A stretch of 64,000 bases of DNA, taken from Woeseiaceae bacterium. GTDB taxonomy: Bacteria; Pseudomonadota; Gammaproteobacteria; Steroidobacterales; Woeseiaceae. The notes under the pieces are model-generated. The model ran no database searches. It was given only the letters and a program-made list of their open reading frames with translations, and was not told where the DNA came from. Below, in pieces: positions 46,297-54,495 of this stretch. The translations under genes and the position numbers were made by a program. Each line of letters begins with the position of its first letter. Within the stretch, counting starts at the first letter, position 1. Location of the stretch: positions 150,734 to 214,733 of the forward strand of contig JANQLK010000052.1 of the NCBI GenBank assembly GCA_028280615.1, read 5' to 3'.

Positions 46297-49200
46297 GTGG
46301 ACCTTTCCAAAGTCTTTGTCGACCGGCCCATTTTCGCGGGCGTGCTGTCGATCTTCATCCTGATATCCGGGCTCATCGCGATACCGAACCTGCCGATCAG
46401 CGAGTACCCGGACGTCGTTCCGCCGACGATCGAGGTACGCGCGACCTATCCGGGCGCCAATCCGCAGACCATTTCGGAAACCGTCGCGGCGCCGCTCGAG
46501 GAGGTGATCAACGGCGTCGAGAACATGATCTACATGAAGTCGGTGGCGAGCTCGGACGGCCAGCTGCTGCTGCAGGTCACCTTCGCCGGCGGCACCGACA
46601 TCGACCTCGCATCGGTACAGGTGCAGAACCGGGTCGCCATTGCCCTGCCGCGACTGCCCGAAGCGGTCCGGGCGCTCGGCGTGGCAACGGCGAAGTCGTC
46701 ACCGAACCTGACCATGGTCGTGCACGTCACGTCGCCGGACGGCGCGTACGACGGTTTCTACCTGTCGAACTACGCGACCCTGAACATCCGCGATGAAATC
46801 TCGCGTCTGCCGGGTGTCGGCCAGGCGCTGATTTTCGGCGCCGGAGACTACTCGATGCGCATCTGGCTGGACCCGGAGAAGGTCGCCTCGAGGGATCTGA
46901 CGGCTGGCGACGTCATCAACGCCATTCGTGAGCAGAACGTCCAGGTCTCGGCCGGTGTCATCGGCGGCCCACCCTATGCCGGCGCAAGCTACACGCAGTA
47001 CTCGCTGAGCGCCCGGGGCCGCCTGACGACGGTCGCGGAGTTCGAGGACATCGTACTCAAGACCGGCGAGCCCGGCGCCGTCACGACGCTGGCCGACGTC
47101 GCGCGCGTCGAACTCGGATCGGAGACGTATGCGCTGCGGTCACGGCTCAACAACCGGCAGGCGGCCGCCATACCCATCTTCCAGAGCCCCGGGGCGAACT
47201 CGATCGCCCTGTCGGACGCGGTGCGCGCGAAGATGGAGGAACTCTCGAAGGACTTCCCGCCCGGCGTGGACTGGGCCGTCGCTTACGACCCCACCGTGTT
47301 CGTGCGGGAGTCCATACGCTCGGTCATCACGACCCTGCTCGAAGCCGTGCTGCTCGTCGTCATCGTCGTCGTGCTGTTCCTGCAGACCTGGCGGGCGTCC
47401 ATCATCCCACTGCTCGCCGTGCCCGTGTCGATCGTCGGCACCTTTGCCGTGCTGCTTCTGCTCGGTTTCTCGATCAACGTGTTGACACTGTTCGGCCTCG
47501 TGCTCGCCATCGGCATCGTCGTCGACGATGCGATCGTGGTCGTCGAGAACGTCGAGCGGCACATCGAGATGGGCAAGTCGCCGCGCGACGCCGCGCACGC
47601 AGCGATGGCCGAGGTGTCCGGACCAATCGTCGCCATCACGCTCGTGCTCGCGGCCGTTTTCGTCCCGCTCGCGTTCCTGGGCGGCGTGACGGGCGAGTTT
47701 TACCGGCAGTTCGCCGTGACGATATCCGCGGCGGTGCTGATTTCGGGGTTCAACTCGCTGACGCTGTCGCCCGCGCTCGCGGCCGTGCTGCTGAAGCCTG
47801 CCGATGCGCCGATGGACCGCACCGGCAAGGCGATCGACTTCCTGTTCGGCTGGATCTTCCGGCCGTTCAACCGCTTCTTCGATCGAGGCGCCGAATCCTA
47901 TTGCAGGAGCACGAAGAAAAACCTCGGCCGCGGCGGCCGCCTGTCGATCATCTACGTGCTGCTGATCGGCATTGCGGTGATGGGGTTTAGGGCCGTGCCG
48001 GGCGGCTTCATTCCCGTGCAGGACAAGCAGTACCTGTTCGGCGTGGCGCTGTTGCCCGAGGGTGCAAACATCGAGCAGACCGACAGCATGATCGCGGAAA
48101 TGGCGGAGCTGGCACTGGCCGTGCCGGGCGTTCGCGACGCCGTTGCTTTTCCGGGTCTGAACGGCGTGCACTTCGTCAATACGCCCAACATAGGCACGGT
48201 GTTTTTCGGCATCACACCGCCCGAAGAGCGAGACAGTTCAGCGGCCGAACTGGCCGCGCAGCTTTCCGGGGCCTTTTCGACGATCGAGGAGGGCCTTGCC
48301 TTCGCGCTCATGCCGCCGCCCGTACTCGGACTCGGCAACTCTTCGGGCGTCGAGCTGTACATCCAGGACCGCAGCAACTTAGGCTTCGGCGAACTCAACG
48401 CCGTGACGCAGCGGTTTGCGGGCACGCTCAGGCAGACGCCCGGCTTCGACCCCTATTCCGTCCTGAGTTCGTTCCAGTCCAATGTGCCGCAGCTCGAGGC
48501 CGTCGTGGATCGTCGCAAGGTCAAGGAACAGAACCTCAGGCTCGATGAGGTGTTCGATGCGCTGCAGGCCTATCTGGGCTCGGCGTACGTCAACGACTTC
48601 AACCTGTTCGGCCGGACCTACAGCGTGTACGTGCAGGCCGATGCGCCGTATCGGGACGAGGTCAGCGACGTCGCGCGGCTCAAGGTCCGCAACGCCGAGG
48701 GCCGGATGATCCCGATCACGAGCGTACTGGCGGTCGAGCAGAGCTTCGGCCCGGACCCGGTCATCCGCTACAACGGCTATCCGGCCGCCGACCTGTCGGC
48801 CGGCGTCGACCCGGCACAGCTCTCGTCCGGCGAGGCCCTGAAGCTCGTGGAGGCGCTCGCCACGGACAGTCTTCCGAACGGCACCGGGCTCGAATGGACC
48901 GGGCTCACGTACCAGGAAGCGACTCAGGGCAACACCGCGCTGATCGTCTTTCCGCTGTGTATCCTGTTCGTGTTCCTGATTCTCGCCGCGCTCTACGAGA
49001 GCTGGTCGCTGCCGCTCGCCGTCATTTTGATCGTGCCGATGTGCCTGTTGTCCGCAATTGCCGGCATCTGGTCGCTGAACATGATCAACGGCACGCTGTT
49101 CGGCCTGAAGATCGCAAGCGGCATGATTCCGCCGCCGCCCATGTCGGTGCCGCCCACCTTTCTCGACAACAACATTTTCACGCAGATCGGGTTCGTCGTG

Positions 49201-49542
49201 CTGATGGGGCTTGCCTGCAAGAACGCCATCCTGATCGTCGAGTTTGCGCGCGATCTCGAGCGCGCGGGCCGCAGCATCCGGGAGGCGGCCGTCGAAGCCG
49301 CCAGCATCCGCCTTCGACCGATTCTGATGACGAGCTTTGCGTTCATTGCGGGCGTCGTGCCCCTGGTGTTCGCGTCCGGCGCCGGTGCGGAAGTCCGGCA
49401 CGTCATGGGCGTCGCCGTGTTCTGCGGCATGCTCGGCGTGACGTTTTTCGGCCTGATCTTCACGCCGGTCATCTACGTCATGATCCGGACCCTGGAATCA
49501 CGCCGTGTCGAGCACGCCGAGGTGGCCTATGAAACGCCCTGA
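46297..49542 (+). CDS. RND multidrug efflux transporter, HAE1 family
   Basis: A 1081-residue inner-membrane proton-driven pump of the AcrB/MexF type; GTG start three bases after the MFP stop. Twelve helices are split by two large periplasmic loops. The proton-relay residues Asp410-Asp411 lie in GIVVDDAIVVVENVER and Lys975 in ACKNAILIVEF. The N-terminal FVDRPIFAGVLSIFILISG is typical. It is somewhat longer than AcrB (1049), with an insertion before the last helices (MIPPPPMSVPPTFLDNNIFTQ). Exports drugs, dyes or solvents; specificity is not predictable. Confidence 0.96.
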   Translation: MDLSKVFVDRPIFAGVLSIFILISGLIAIPNLPISEYPDVVPPTIEVRATYPGANPQTISETVAAPLEEVINGVENMIYMKSVASSDGQLLLQVTFAGGTDIDLASVQVQNRVAIALPRLPEAVRALGVATAKSSPNLTMVVHVTSPDGAYDGFYLSNYATLNIRDEISRLPGVGQALIFGAGDYSMRIWLDPEKVASRDLTAGDVINAIREQNVQVSAGVIGGPPYAGASYTQYSLSARGRLTTVAEFEDIVLKTGEPGAVTTLADVARVELGSETYALRSRLNNRQAAAIPIFQSPGANSIALSDAVRAKMEELSKDFPPGVDWAVAYDPTVFVRESIRSVITTLLEAVLLVVIVVVLFLQTWRASIIPLLAVPVSIVGTFAVLLLLGFSINVLTLFGLVLAIGIVVDDAIVVVENVERHIEMGKSPRDAAHAAMAEVSGPIVAITLVLAAVFVPLAFLGGVTGEFYRQFAVTISAAVLISGFNSLTLSPALAAVLLKPADAPMDRTGKAIDFLFGWIFRPFNRFFDRGAESYCRSTKKNLGRGGRLSIIYVLLIGIAVMGFRAVPGGFIPVQDKQYLFGVALLPEGANIEQTDSMIAEMAELALAVPGVRDAVAFPGLNGVHFVNTPNIGTVFFGITPPEERDSSAAELAAQLSGAFSTIEEGLAFALMPPPVLGLGNSSGVELYIQDRSNLGFGELNAVTQRFAGTLRQTPGFDPYSVLSSFQSNVPQLEAVVDRRKVKEQNLRLDEVFDALQAYLGSAYVNDFNLFGRTYSVYVQADAPYRDEVSDVARLKVRNAEGRMIPITSVLAVEQSFGPDPVIRYNGYPAADLSAGVDPAQLSSGEALKLVEALATDSLPNGTGLEWTGLTYQEATQGNTALIVFPLCILFVFLILAALYESWSLPLAVILIVPMCLLSAIAGIWSLNMINGTLFGLKIASGMIPPPPMSVPPTFLDNNIFTQIGFVVLMGLACKNAILIVEFARDLERAGRSIREAAVEAASIRLRPILMTSFAFIAGVVPLVFASGAGAEVRHVMGVAVFCGMLGVTFFGLIFTPVIYVMIRTLESRRVEHAEVAYETP

Positions 49543-50944
49543 GCTGCTGCTCGTGTCGCTCGGCCTGCTCGTCTCGGCCTGCGCGGCCGGTCCCGACTAC
49601 GAACAGCCCGACGATGCGCTGCCCGAGACCTTCGTCAATGCCGGGGAGGCCGCTTCGGAAGATGGACAGCCCGTATCGGGACTGTGGGCCAGTCTCGGCG
49701 AGCCTGAACTGATTCGCCTGATCGACGCCGCGCTCGAGAACAACACGACCATCCTGCAGGCGCTCGCGACGCTCAACGAAACGCGCGCGCTCAGCAACCT
49801 CGCCGTTTACAGCCTGCTGCCGACCGTCGACGTGTCCGCGGCTCTCGAACGCACCCGGCAGTCGCCCCAGGATCCGTTCGCGTTTCCGGGGCAGAACGTG
49901 GCCAGGCGCTACCGCGCCGGCTTCGATGCCGCATGGGAAATCGACGTGTTCGGCAGCCTCAGGCGTCAGTCCGAGCGCATCAAGTATCTCGCGGAGGCCG
50001 ACGAGGCATCGCTGTACGCGGTGCAGATATCGATCATCGCCGAGGTGGCGCAGACCTATTTTCAGTGGCAGGGCGAATCGCTCAGGCTGTCGCTCCTCGA
50101 GGACAATCTGGCCAACCAGCAGGCAAGCGTCGGCATCCTCGAGGCGCAGCTCGACGCCGGCCGCGGCACCGCGCTCGATGTCGCGCGGGCCCGCGCCGTC
50201 GAGCGCCAGCTCTCCGCCGCACTGCCGACGGCCCGGGCAAACGTTGCGCGAGCCGAGCAGCGGCTCGGCGTCCTGACTCGCGTGCCGGTCGCCGAGCTCA
50301 GGGAGGCGCTCGAGGTGCCGGATGCGCTACCGACGCTGCCGCCGCTGATCCCGGTGGGCACGCCCGCCGACTGGCTCAAGCGGCGTCCCGACGTACGGGC
50401 CGCCGAAAGACGGCTCGCCGCGGCGACCGCTGCGATCGGCGTGGAAACCGCCGAGTTCTATCCCAAGTTCACGTTCATCGGCAGCTTCGGCTGGACCGGC
50501 ACGGAGGCCTCGGCGATCGGTGACAGCGGCGCCGAACGCTGGCAGACGGCGCCCGGTCTCTCGTGGCGCATCCTCGACTACGGACGGATCCGGCAGCGAG
50601 TGAAGGCCGCCGAGGCCGCTGTCCGGGGCGCACTCGCCGCCTTCGACGAAGCCTGGCTCACAGCGATCGAGGAAACCGAGAACGCGCTCGCGAACTACCG
50701 GGCAACGACCGAACGCGCGGCGCGGTTGCAGGAGGCGGTCAGTGAGAGCAAGGAGGCCGCCGAGCTCGCGCTGTTGCGCTACGAGGTCGGCGTGGACGGC
50801 TATCTGTCGGTGCTGGACGCCGACCGGACGCGCATCGATCTCGATAACCAGCTGGCGCTCGCCAGGACCGATCGGGCAACGGCGCTGGCGGCACTCTACA
50901 AAGCGCTCGGCGGAGATTTCGCGGCCGCCTACGGCGGCAGTTAG
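49529..50944 (+). CDS. NodT/OprM-type outer-membrane efflux lipoprotein
   Basis: A 471-residue TolC-family channel. The start at 49529 overlaps the pump's 3' end by 14 bases and gives a lipoprotein signal (LLVSLGLLVSACAAG). Two OEP repeats follow (LIDAALENNTTILQALATLNETRAL ... and the second half LLRYEVGVDGYLSVLDADRTRIDLDNQLALARTDRATALAALYKALGG). It completes the tripartite pump and is the last gene of the operon. Confidence 0.95.
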   Translation: MKRPELLLVSLGLLVSACAAGPDYEQPDDALPETFVNAGEAASEDGQPVSGLWASLGEPELIRLIDAALENNTTILQALATLNETRALSNLAVYSLLPTVDVSAALERTRQSPQDPFAFPGQNVARRYRAGFDAAWEIDVFGSLRRQSERIKYLAEADEASLYAVQISIIAEVAQTYFQWQGESLRLSLLEDNLANQQASVGILEAQLDAGRGTALDVARARAVERQLSAALPTARANVARAEQRLGVLTRVPVAELREALEVPDALPTLPPLIPVGTPADWLKRRPDVRAAERRLAAATAAIGVETAEFYPKFTFIGSFGWTGTEASAIGDSGAERWQTAPGLSWRILDYGRIRQRVKAAEAAVRGALAAFDEAWLTAIEETENALANYRATTERAARLQEAVSESKEAAELALLRYEVGVDGYLSVLDADRTRIDLDNQLALARTDRATALAALYKALGGDFAAAYGGS

Positions 50945-50961
50945 CAGCGGCGCGCTCGCGA

Positions 50962-51327
50962 CTACCTCGGCGCGGCGGCAAGGTAGGCAGCCCGCGCGCC
51001 CGGGTCGCCCAATGTCGGGCAGCTGTCGCCGCGCCAGCGCCAGCCCGTGATCGTGCCGCCGGCATCGACCGCGAGCTGACGTTCGCACAGTATCGGTGTG
51101 GACTGAACGCCGGAATCGTATCCGGGCGTGGCCTCCAGGCGGTCCCGCCAGACGAGGATGGTCTGATCGCCGAACGCTATGCGCTGTTCCGGTTCGCCCC
51201 ACTCGGCGACGGCGACATCGACCGGCTGTCGTTGCCAGCCGGACATCTGGCGTGACAGCCTGTCCGTCGACGCACAGGCCTGCAGTGCGAGAATGGCTAA
51301 CGCCAGCATCATGTACCTTCGCGGCAT
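50962..51327 (-). CDS. Small outer-membrane lipoprotein of unknown function
   Basis: A 121-residue predicted lipoprotein. The start at 51327 follows two GGAG boxes; a hydrophobic segment MLALAILALQAC ends at the lipidation Cys. The mature part contains WGEPEQRIAFGDQTILVWRD, a beta-hairpin resembling the BamE/SmpA-like 'WGxP' repeat proteins, then GWRWRGDSCPTLG. No enzyme motif. Convergent with the efflux operon; divergent from the secreted protein at 51427. Confidence 0.75.
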   Translation of the reverse strand: MPRRYMMLALAILALQACASTDRLSRQMSGWQRQPVDVAVAEWGEPEQRIAFGDQTILVWRDRLEATPGYDSGVQSTPILCERQLAVDAGGTITGWRWRGDSCPTLGDPGARAAYLAAAPR

Positions 51328-51426
51328 GGCTCCGCTCCGTTGAGTTCCGTTAGCATTACAACGCTCGAGCAGGCCGTCGGTTGACGGCTGCGGTCTGCGA
51401 CGGCCGGTATACTGCGAAGTTTGAGC

Positions 51427-52476
51427 ATGGATAGAACAATGCCAGCACGCCTGATCCTGCTGATTCTGTTGGCGTCTCTGCCCGGCAATGCGCGAGCGCT
51501 GTCCACAGGCGACCCGCTGTTTGCCGATGACTCGACAATCAACGTGACGGTCACGGCACCGCTGACCACGCTCATCCGGGAGCGGCCGACCGAGCAGTAC
51601 CTGCCCGGAACCTTTCAGTACGAGGACGCCGACGGCGCGGTCACGACGCTCGAGGTGGGTCTGCGAACGCGCGGACACTTTCGCTATCAGACCTGCGGCT
51701 TCCCACCGATTCGCGTCAATTTCGATAAATCGGCGGTTCGCGGCACGCTGTTCGACGGCCAGGACAAGCTCAAGCTGGTCGCGCACTGCGAAGACCAGGA
51801 GCGCTACGAGCAGTACGTACTCCGCGAGTACATGGCGTATCGGCTCTTCAACCTGCTAACCGACAAGAGCTTCCGCGTGCGGCTCATGCGCGTCCGGTTC
51901 GTCGACAGCCAGGGACGGCGCAAGGACCAGCTGCGCTACGCCTATTTCATCGAACACAAGAAGCGCCTGGCGAAGCGTATCGGCATACCGCTTTACGAGG
52001 TCGAGGATCTCGAGCTGGCCGAACTCGACGGCGAATTCCTGAATCTCACGTCGATGTTCCAGCTGCTGGTCGCCAACACGGATTTCTCACCGATCGCCGG
52101 TCCGCCGGACAGCAACTGCTGCCACAACTATGTGCTGTTCAGGGACACGGCGGGGGGTCCGGTGACGGCGATACCCTACGACTTCGACCAGTCGGGATTC
52201 GTCGACGCACCGTACGCGAGCCCCAACCCGCGCATGCGTATCCGCGAGGTCACCCAGCGTGTCTACCGGGGCCGCTGTCTGTTCAACGACTACGTCGACG
52301 GGTCGATCGACGCACTCGCGGCGATGAAGGGCCCGATCTACGACATCATCGCCGCTCAACCCGGAACGACCGAGCGCGTCAGGCGGACGCTGGCCAGGTT
52401 CGTCGATCGCTTCTACGCCGTCCTCGACGATCCGAAGCGGGTGGAGCGCGATATCCTCGCCACGTGCATCGGCTGA
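51427..52476 (+). CDS. Conserved secreted protein, distant CotH/HipA-like resemblance
   Basis: A 349-residue exported protein (signal peptide ending ARALS). Conserved blocks: LRTRGHFRYQTCGFPPIRVNF, FDGQDKLKLVAHC, LREYMAYRLFNLLTDKSFRVRL, LLVANTDFSP, and NYVLFRDTAGGPVTAIPYDFDQSGF. The order Arg-rich beta-strand, Lys in KLKL, Asn-x-Asp, Asn-Tyr-x-Leu, then D-F-D recalls CotH-type atypical kinases (NxD ... DxD), but I cannot prove this. TATACT at 51408-51413 is a candidate -10. The start could also be the ATG at 51439. Confidence 0.75.
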   Translation: MDRTMPARLILLILLASLPGNARALSTGDPLFADDSTINVTVTAPLTTLIRERPTEQYLPGTFQYEDADGAVTTLEVGLRTRGHFRYQTCGFPPIRVNFDKSAVRGTLFDGQDKLKLVAHCEDQERYEQYVLREYMAYRLFNLLTDKSFRVRLMRVRFVDSQGRRKDQLRYAYFIEHKKRLAKRIGIPLYEVEDLELAELDGEFLNLTSMFQLLVANTDFSPIAGPPDSNCCHNYVLFRDTAGGPVTAIPYDFDQSGFVDAPYASPNPRMRIREVTQRVYRGRCLFNDYVDGSIDALAAMKGPIYDIIAAQPGTTERVRRTLARFVDRFYAVLDDPKRVERDILATCIG

Positions 52477-52490
52477 TCGGGGCGGGTCGA

Positions 52491-53468
52491 CTACAGCCAG
52501 CGCTTGAGGCGGAATATCGCGATCAGCAGCGCGGCCGCGCCTGCCATCGCTACTGCCGAGATGAGGAAGCCCCGCGGGTCGTCGACGCCCGGCAAGCCGC
52601 CGACGTTCATGCCCAGAAGCCCGGTGATGAATCCCAACGGCAGAAAGATGGCCGCGACGATCGACAGAACGTACATGCGAGAGTTCTGCTGCTCCGCGAT
52701 CTGTGACGTCAGGTCGTCTTTCAGCAGAATCGTACGTTCGCGGGCGAGATCCAGGTCTTCGAGATGTCGCGTGATGCGGTCGCTTTCCTGGTACAAAGCC
52801 TGCGCATCGGCTTCGTCGATATAGCTCAGCCGCTGCCGCGTCAGCCGGTCCAGCGCGTCTCGCTGCGGCGTGAGAAAACGGCGCACGGCCGCAATCTGGC
52901 GCCTGAGGCCTGCCACCTTGACTCGCATCGGCGCGATCTTGCTGTCATCGATGTCCAGCTCCGCCTCGTCGATACGGTTTTCGATCGCGTCGACGAAGCC
53001 GCCAATACGCTCCGCGAGCCTTTCGACCAGCATGGCGAGCAGGCCTCCGGAGGTCCTGGGTCCCCGGCCGGCCCTCAGCGCGCCGGCCAGATCGACGACC
53101 GACAGGAGCTGCCGGCGGCGCGTGCTGACGACGCGATGCTCGTCGATCCAGATTCGCACCGACACCATGTCCTCCGGGTCTTCGCCCGGATTCGTATTTA
53201 CGCCGCGCAGGACGATCAGGGTGCCATCGTCGAAAACGACGGTCCGCGGCCGGGTTTCGTCGGCGAGCAGCGCCTCGATCGCGAGTTCAGGCAGGCCGCT
53301 TTCCCGAACCAGCCATGCACACGCTGCGTCGTCGGCCGTATCGAAGTGCAGCCACAGCGTGCCGTCATCGGGCGACCAGCCTGCGACGGCGCCGCTGTCG
53401 GCCTCGCGGCCGCCGCCCCGGCCGTCGAGAATAAACGCATACAAAAATTCGGCGTGTCGATCTGGCAT
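52491..53468 (-). CDS. CorA/ZntB-family divalent cation transporter
   Basis: A 325-residue homopentameric membrane transporter. A large cytoplasmic N-domain (about 1-260) ends in a long helix; two C-terminal helices carry the selectivity motif GMN (GLLGMNVGGLPG) and end in basic FRLKRWL. The GMNVGGLPG loop is more like ZntB-type transporters than Mg2+-specific CorA (YGMNFxxMPE). Substrate could be Zn2+ or Mg2+. Its start is only 40 bases from the divergent CaCA gene and lacks a visible ribosome site. Confidence 0.9.
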   Translation of the reverse strand: MPDRHAEFLYAFILDGRGGGREADSGAVAGWSPDDGTLWLHFDTADDAACAWLVRESGLPELAIEALLADETRPRTVVFDDGTLIVLRGVNTNPGEDPEDMVSVRIWIDEHRVVSTRRRQLLSVVDLAGALRAGRGPRTSGGLLAMLVERLAERIGGFVDAIENRIDEAELDIDDSKIAPMRVKVAGLRRQIAAVRRFLTPQRDALDRLTRQRLSYIDEADAQALYQESDRITRHLEDLDLARERTILLKDDLTSQIAEQQNSRMYVLSIVAAIFLPLGFITGLLGMNVGGLPGVDDPRGFLISAVAMAGAAALLIAIFRLKRWL

Positions 53469-53508
53469 TTCGTACTATCCGGATTGCGCTTTGGCGTATG
53501 CTACACCG

Positions 53509-54492
53509 ATGCTTACCTTCGCCGGAATCGTGCTCGGCCTGGTACTGCTGATCGCCGGTGGCGCCGCCTTGGTCCGCGGTGCCTCCGAGATTGCCGTCAA
53601 GCTCGGCGTTTCTCCGATGGTCGTCGGCCTTACGATCGTGGGCTTCGGCACGAGCTCTCCGGAACTGATCGTCAACGTCATCGGCGCGCTGCGCGGCGAG
53701 ACCGGTATCGCATTCGGTAACGTCGTCGGCTCGAATATCTCGAATCTCGGGCTCGTGTTGGGACTATCGGCGTTCATCGCACCGATCGCGATTCAGGGCG
53801 ACCTGGTCCGTCGCGAGCTGCCGCTGCTGCTGCTCGCGACCACGATGATGACCGTTCTGGTCCTGGATGGCCCGCTCGAGGGCATGCCGGCGATGCTCGG
53901 GCGCACGGATTCGATCGTGCTGATGCTGATGCTGTGCATATTCATCTACATCACGGCGCTCGACGTGCTGCGGGGCCGCAGCGGCGATCCGTTGCTTGCC
54001 GGCATCGAGGAGTCGCCGGTCGCCGTGTCGCCAGCGCCGCACAGCGGCCTGAGCATCTTGTTCCTGCTGGCCGGTTTCGGGCTGCTGTTCCTGGGCGGCG
54101 AGGTCACGATTCGAAACGGCGTGGCGCTCGCCGGGATTCTCGGCGTGCCGCCCAGCATCGTCGGCCTGTTCGTCGTCGCCATCGGCACGAGCATGCCCGA
54201 GCTCGTGACGTCCGCGATCGCGGCGACCCGCGGTGAGTCCGATCTCGCGCTGGGCAACGTGATCGGATCGAACATCTTCAATTCGCTGATGGTGCTGCCG
54301 GCCAGCGGCCTCGTCGCCCAGATCCCGGCCCCGGAGGGCGGTGTCGAAGATCTGATCTTCTCCTGGCTGCTGGCTGCCCTGCTGGTACCCGTGTTCTTCA
54401 TCGGCAAGGCTCGCTTCGGGCGGAAGATCGGCGCCCTGTACCTGTTCGCCTACTTCGGCTACGCCGCCTGGCGCATCGTCGGCGTGATCTAG
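53509..54492 (+). CDS. Calcium/sodium antiporter, CaCA family (YrbG-like)
   Basis: A 327-residue membrane antiporter with two inverted halves. The alpha-repeats are clear: VGFGTSSPELIVN with GNVVGSNISN, and VAIGTSMPELVTS with GNVIGSNIFN; the Glu residues in the two PEL motifs coordinate the cation. About ten helices; a hydrophilic loop (RGRSGDPLLAGIEESP) divides the halves. Exchanges Ca2+ for Na+ or H+. TATGCT at 53497-53502 lies only 6 bases before the ATG, and no Shine-Dalgarno is visible, suggesting a leaderless transcript. Confidence 0.92.
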   Translation: MLTFAGIVLGLVLLIAGGAALVRGASEIAVKLGVSPMVVGLTIVGFGTSSPELIVNVIGALRGETGIAFGNVVGSNISNLGLVLGLSAFIAPIAIQGDLVRRELPLLLLATTMMTVLVLDGPLEGMPAMLGRTDSIVLMLMLCIFIYITALDVLRGRSGDPLLAGIEESPVAVSPAPHSGLSILFLLAGFGLLFLGGEVTIRNGVALAGILGVPPSIVGLFVVAIGTSMPELVTSAIAATRGESDLALGNVIGSNIFNSLMVLPASGLVAQIPAPEGGVEDLIFSWLLAALLVPVFFIGKARFGRKIGALYLFAYFGYAAWRIVGVI

Positions 54493-54495
54493 AAC

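Noticed and set aside
52870..53508. A long N-terminal extension of the CaCA antiporter
   Set aside because: The extension is antisense to CorA and Ser/Arg-rich; membrane helices begin only at MLTFAGIVLG (53509).
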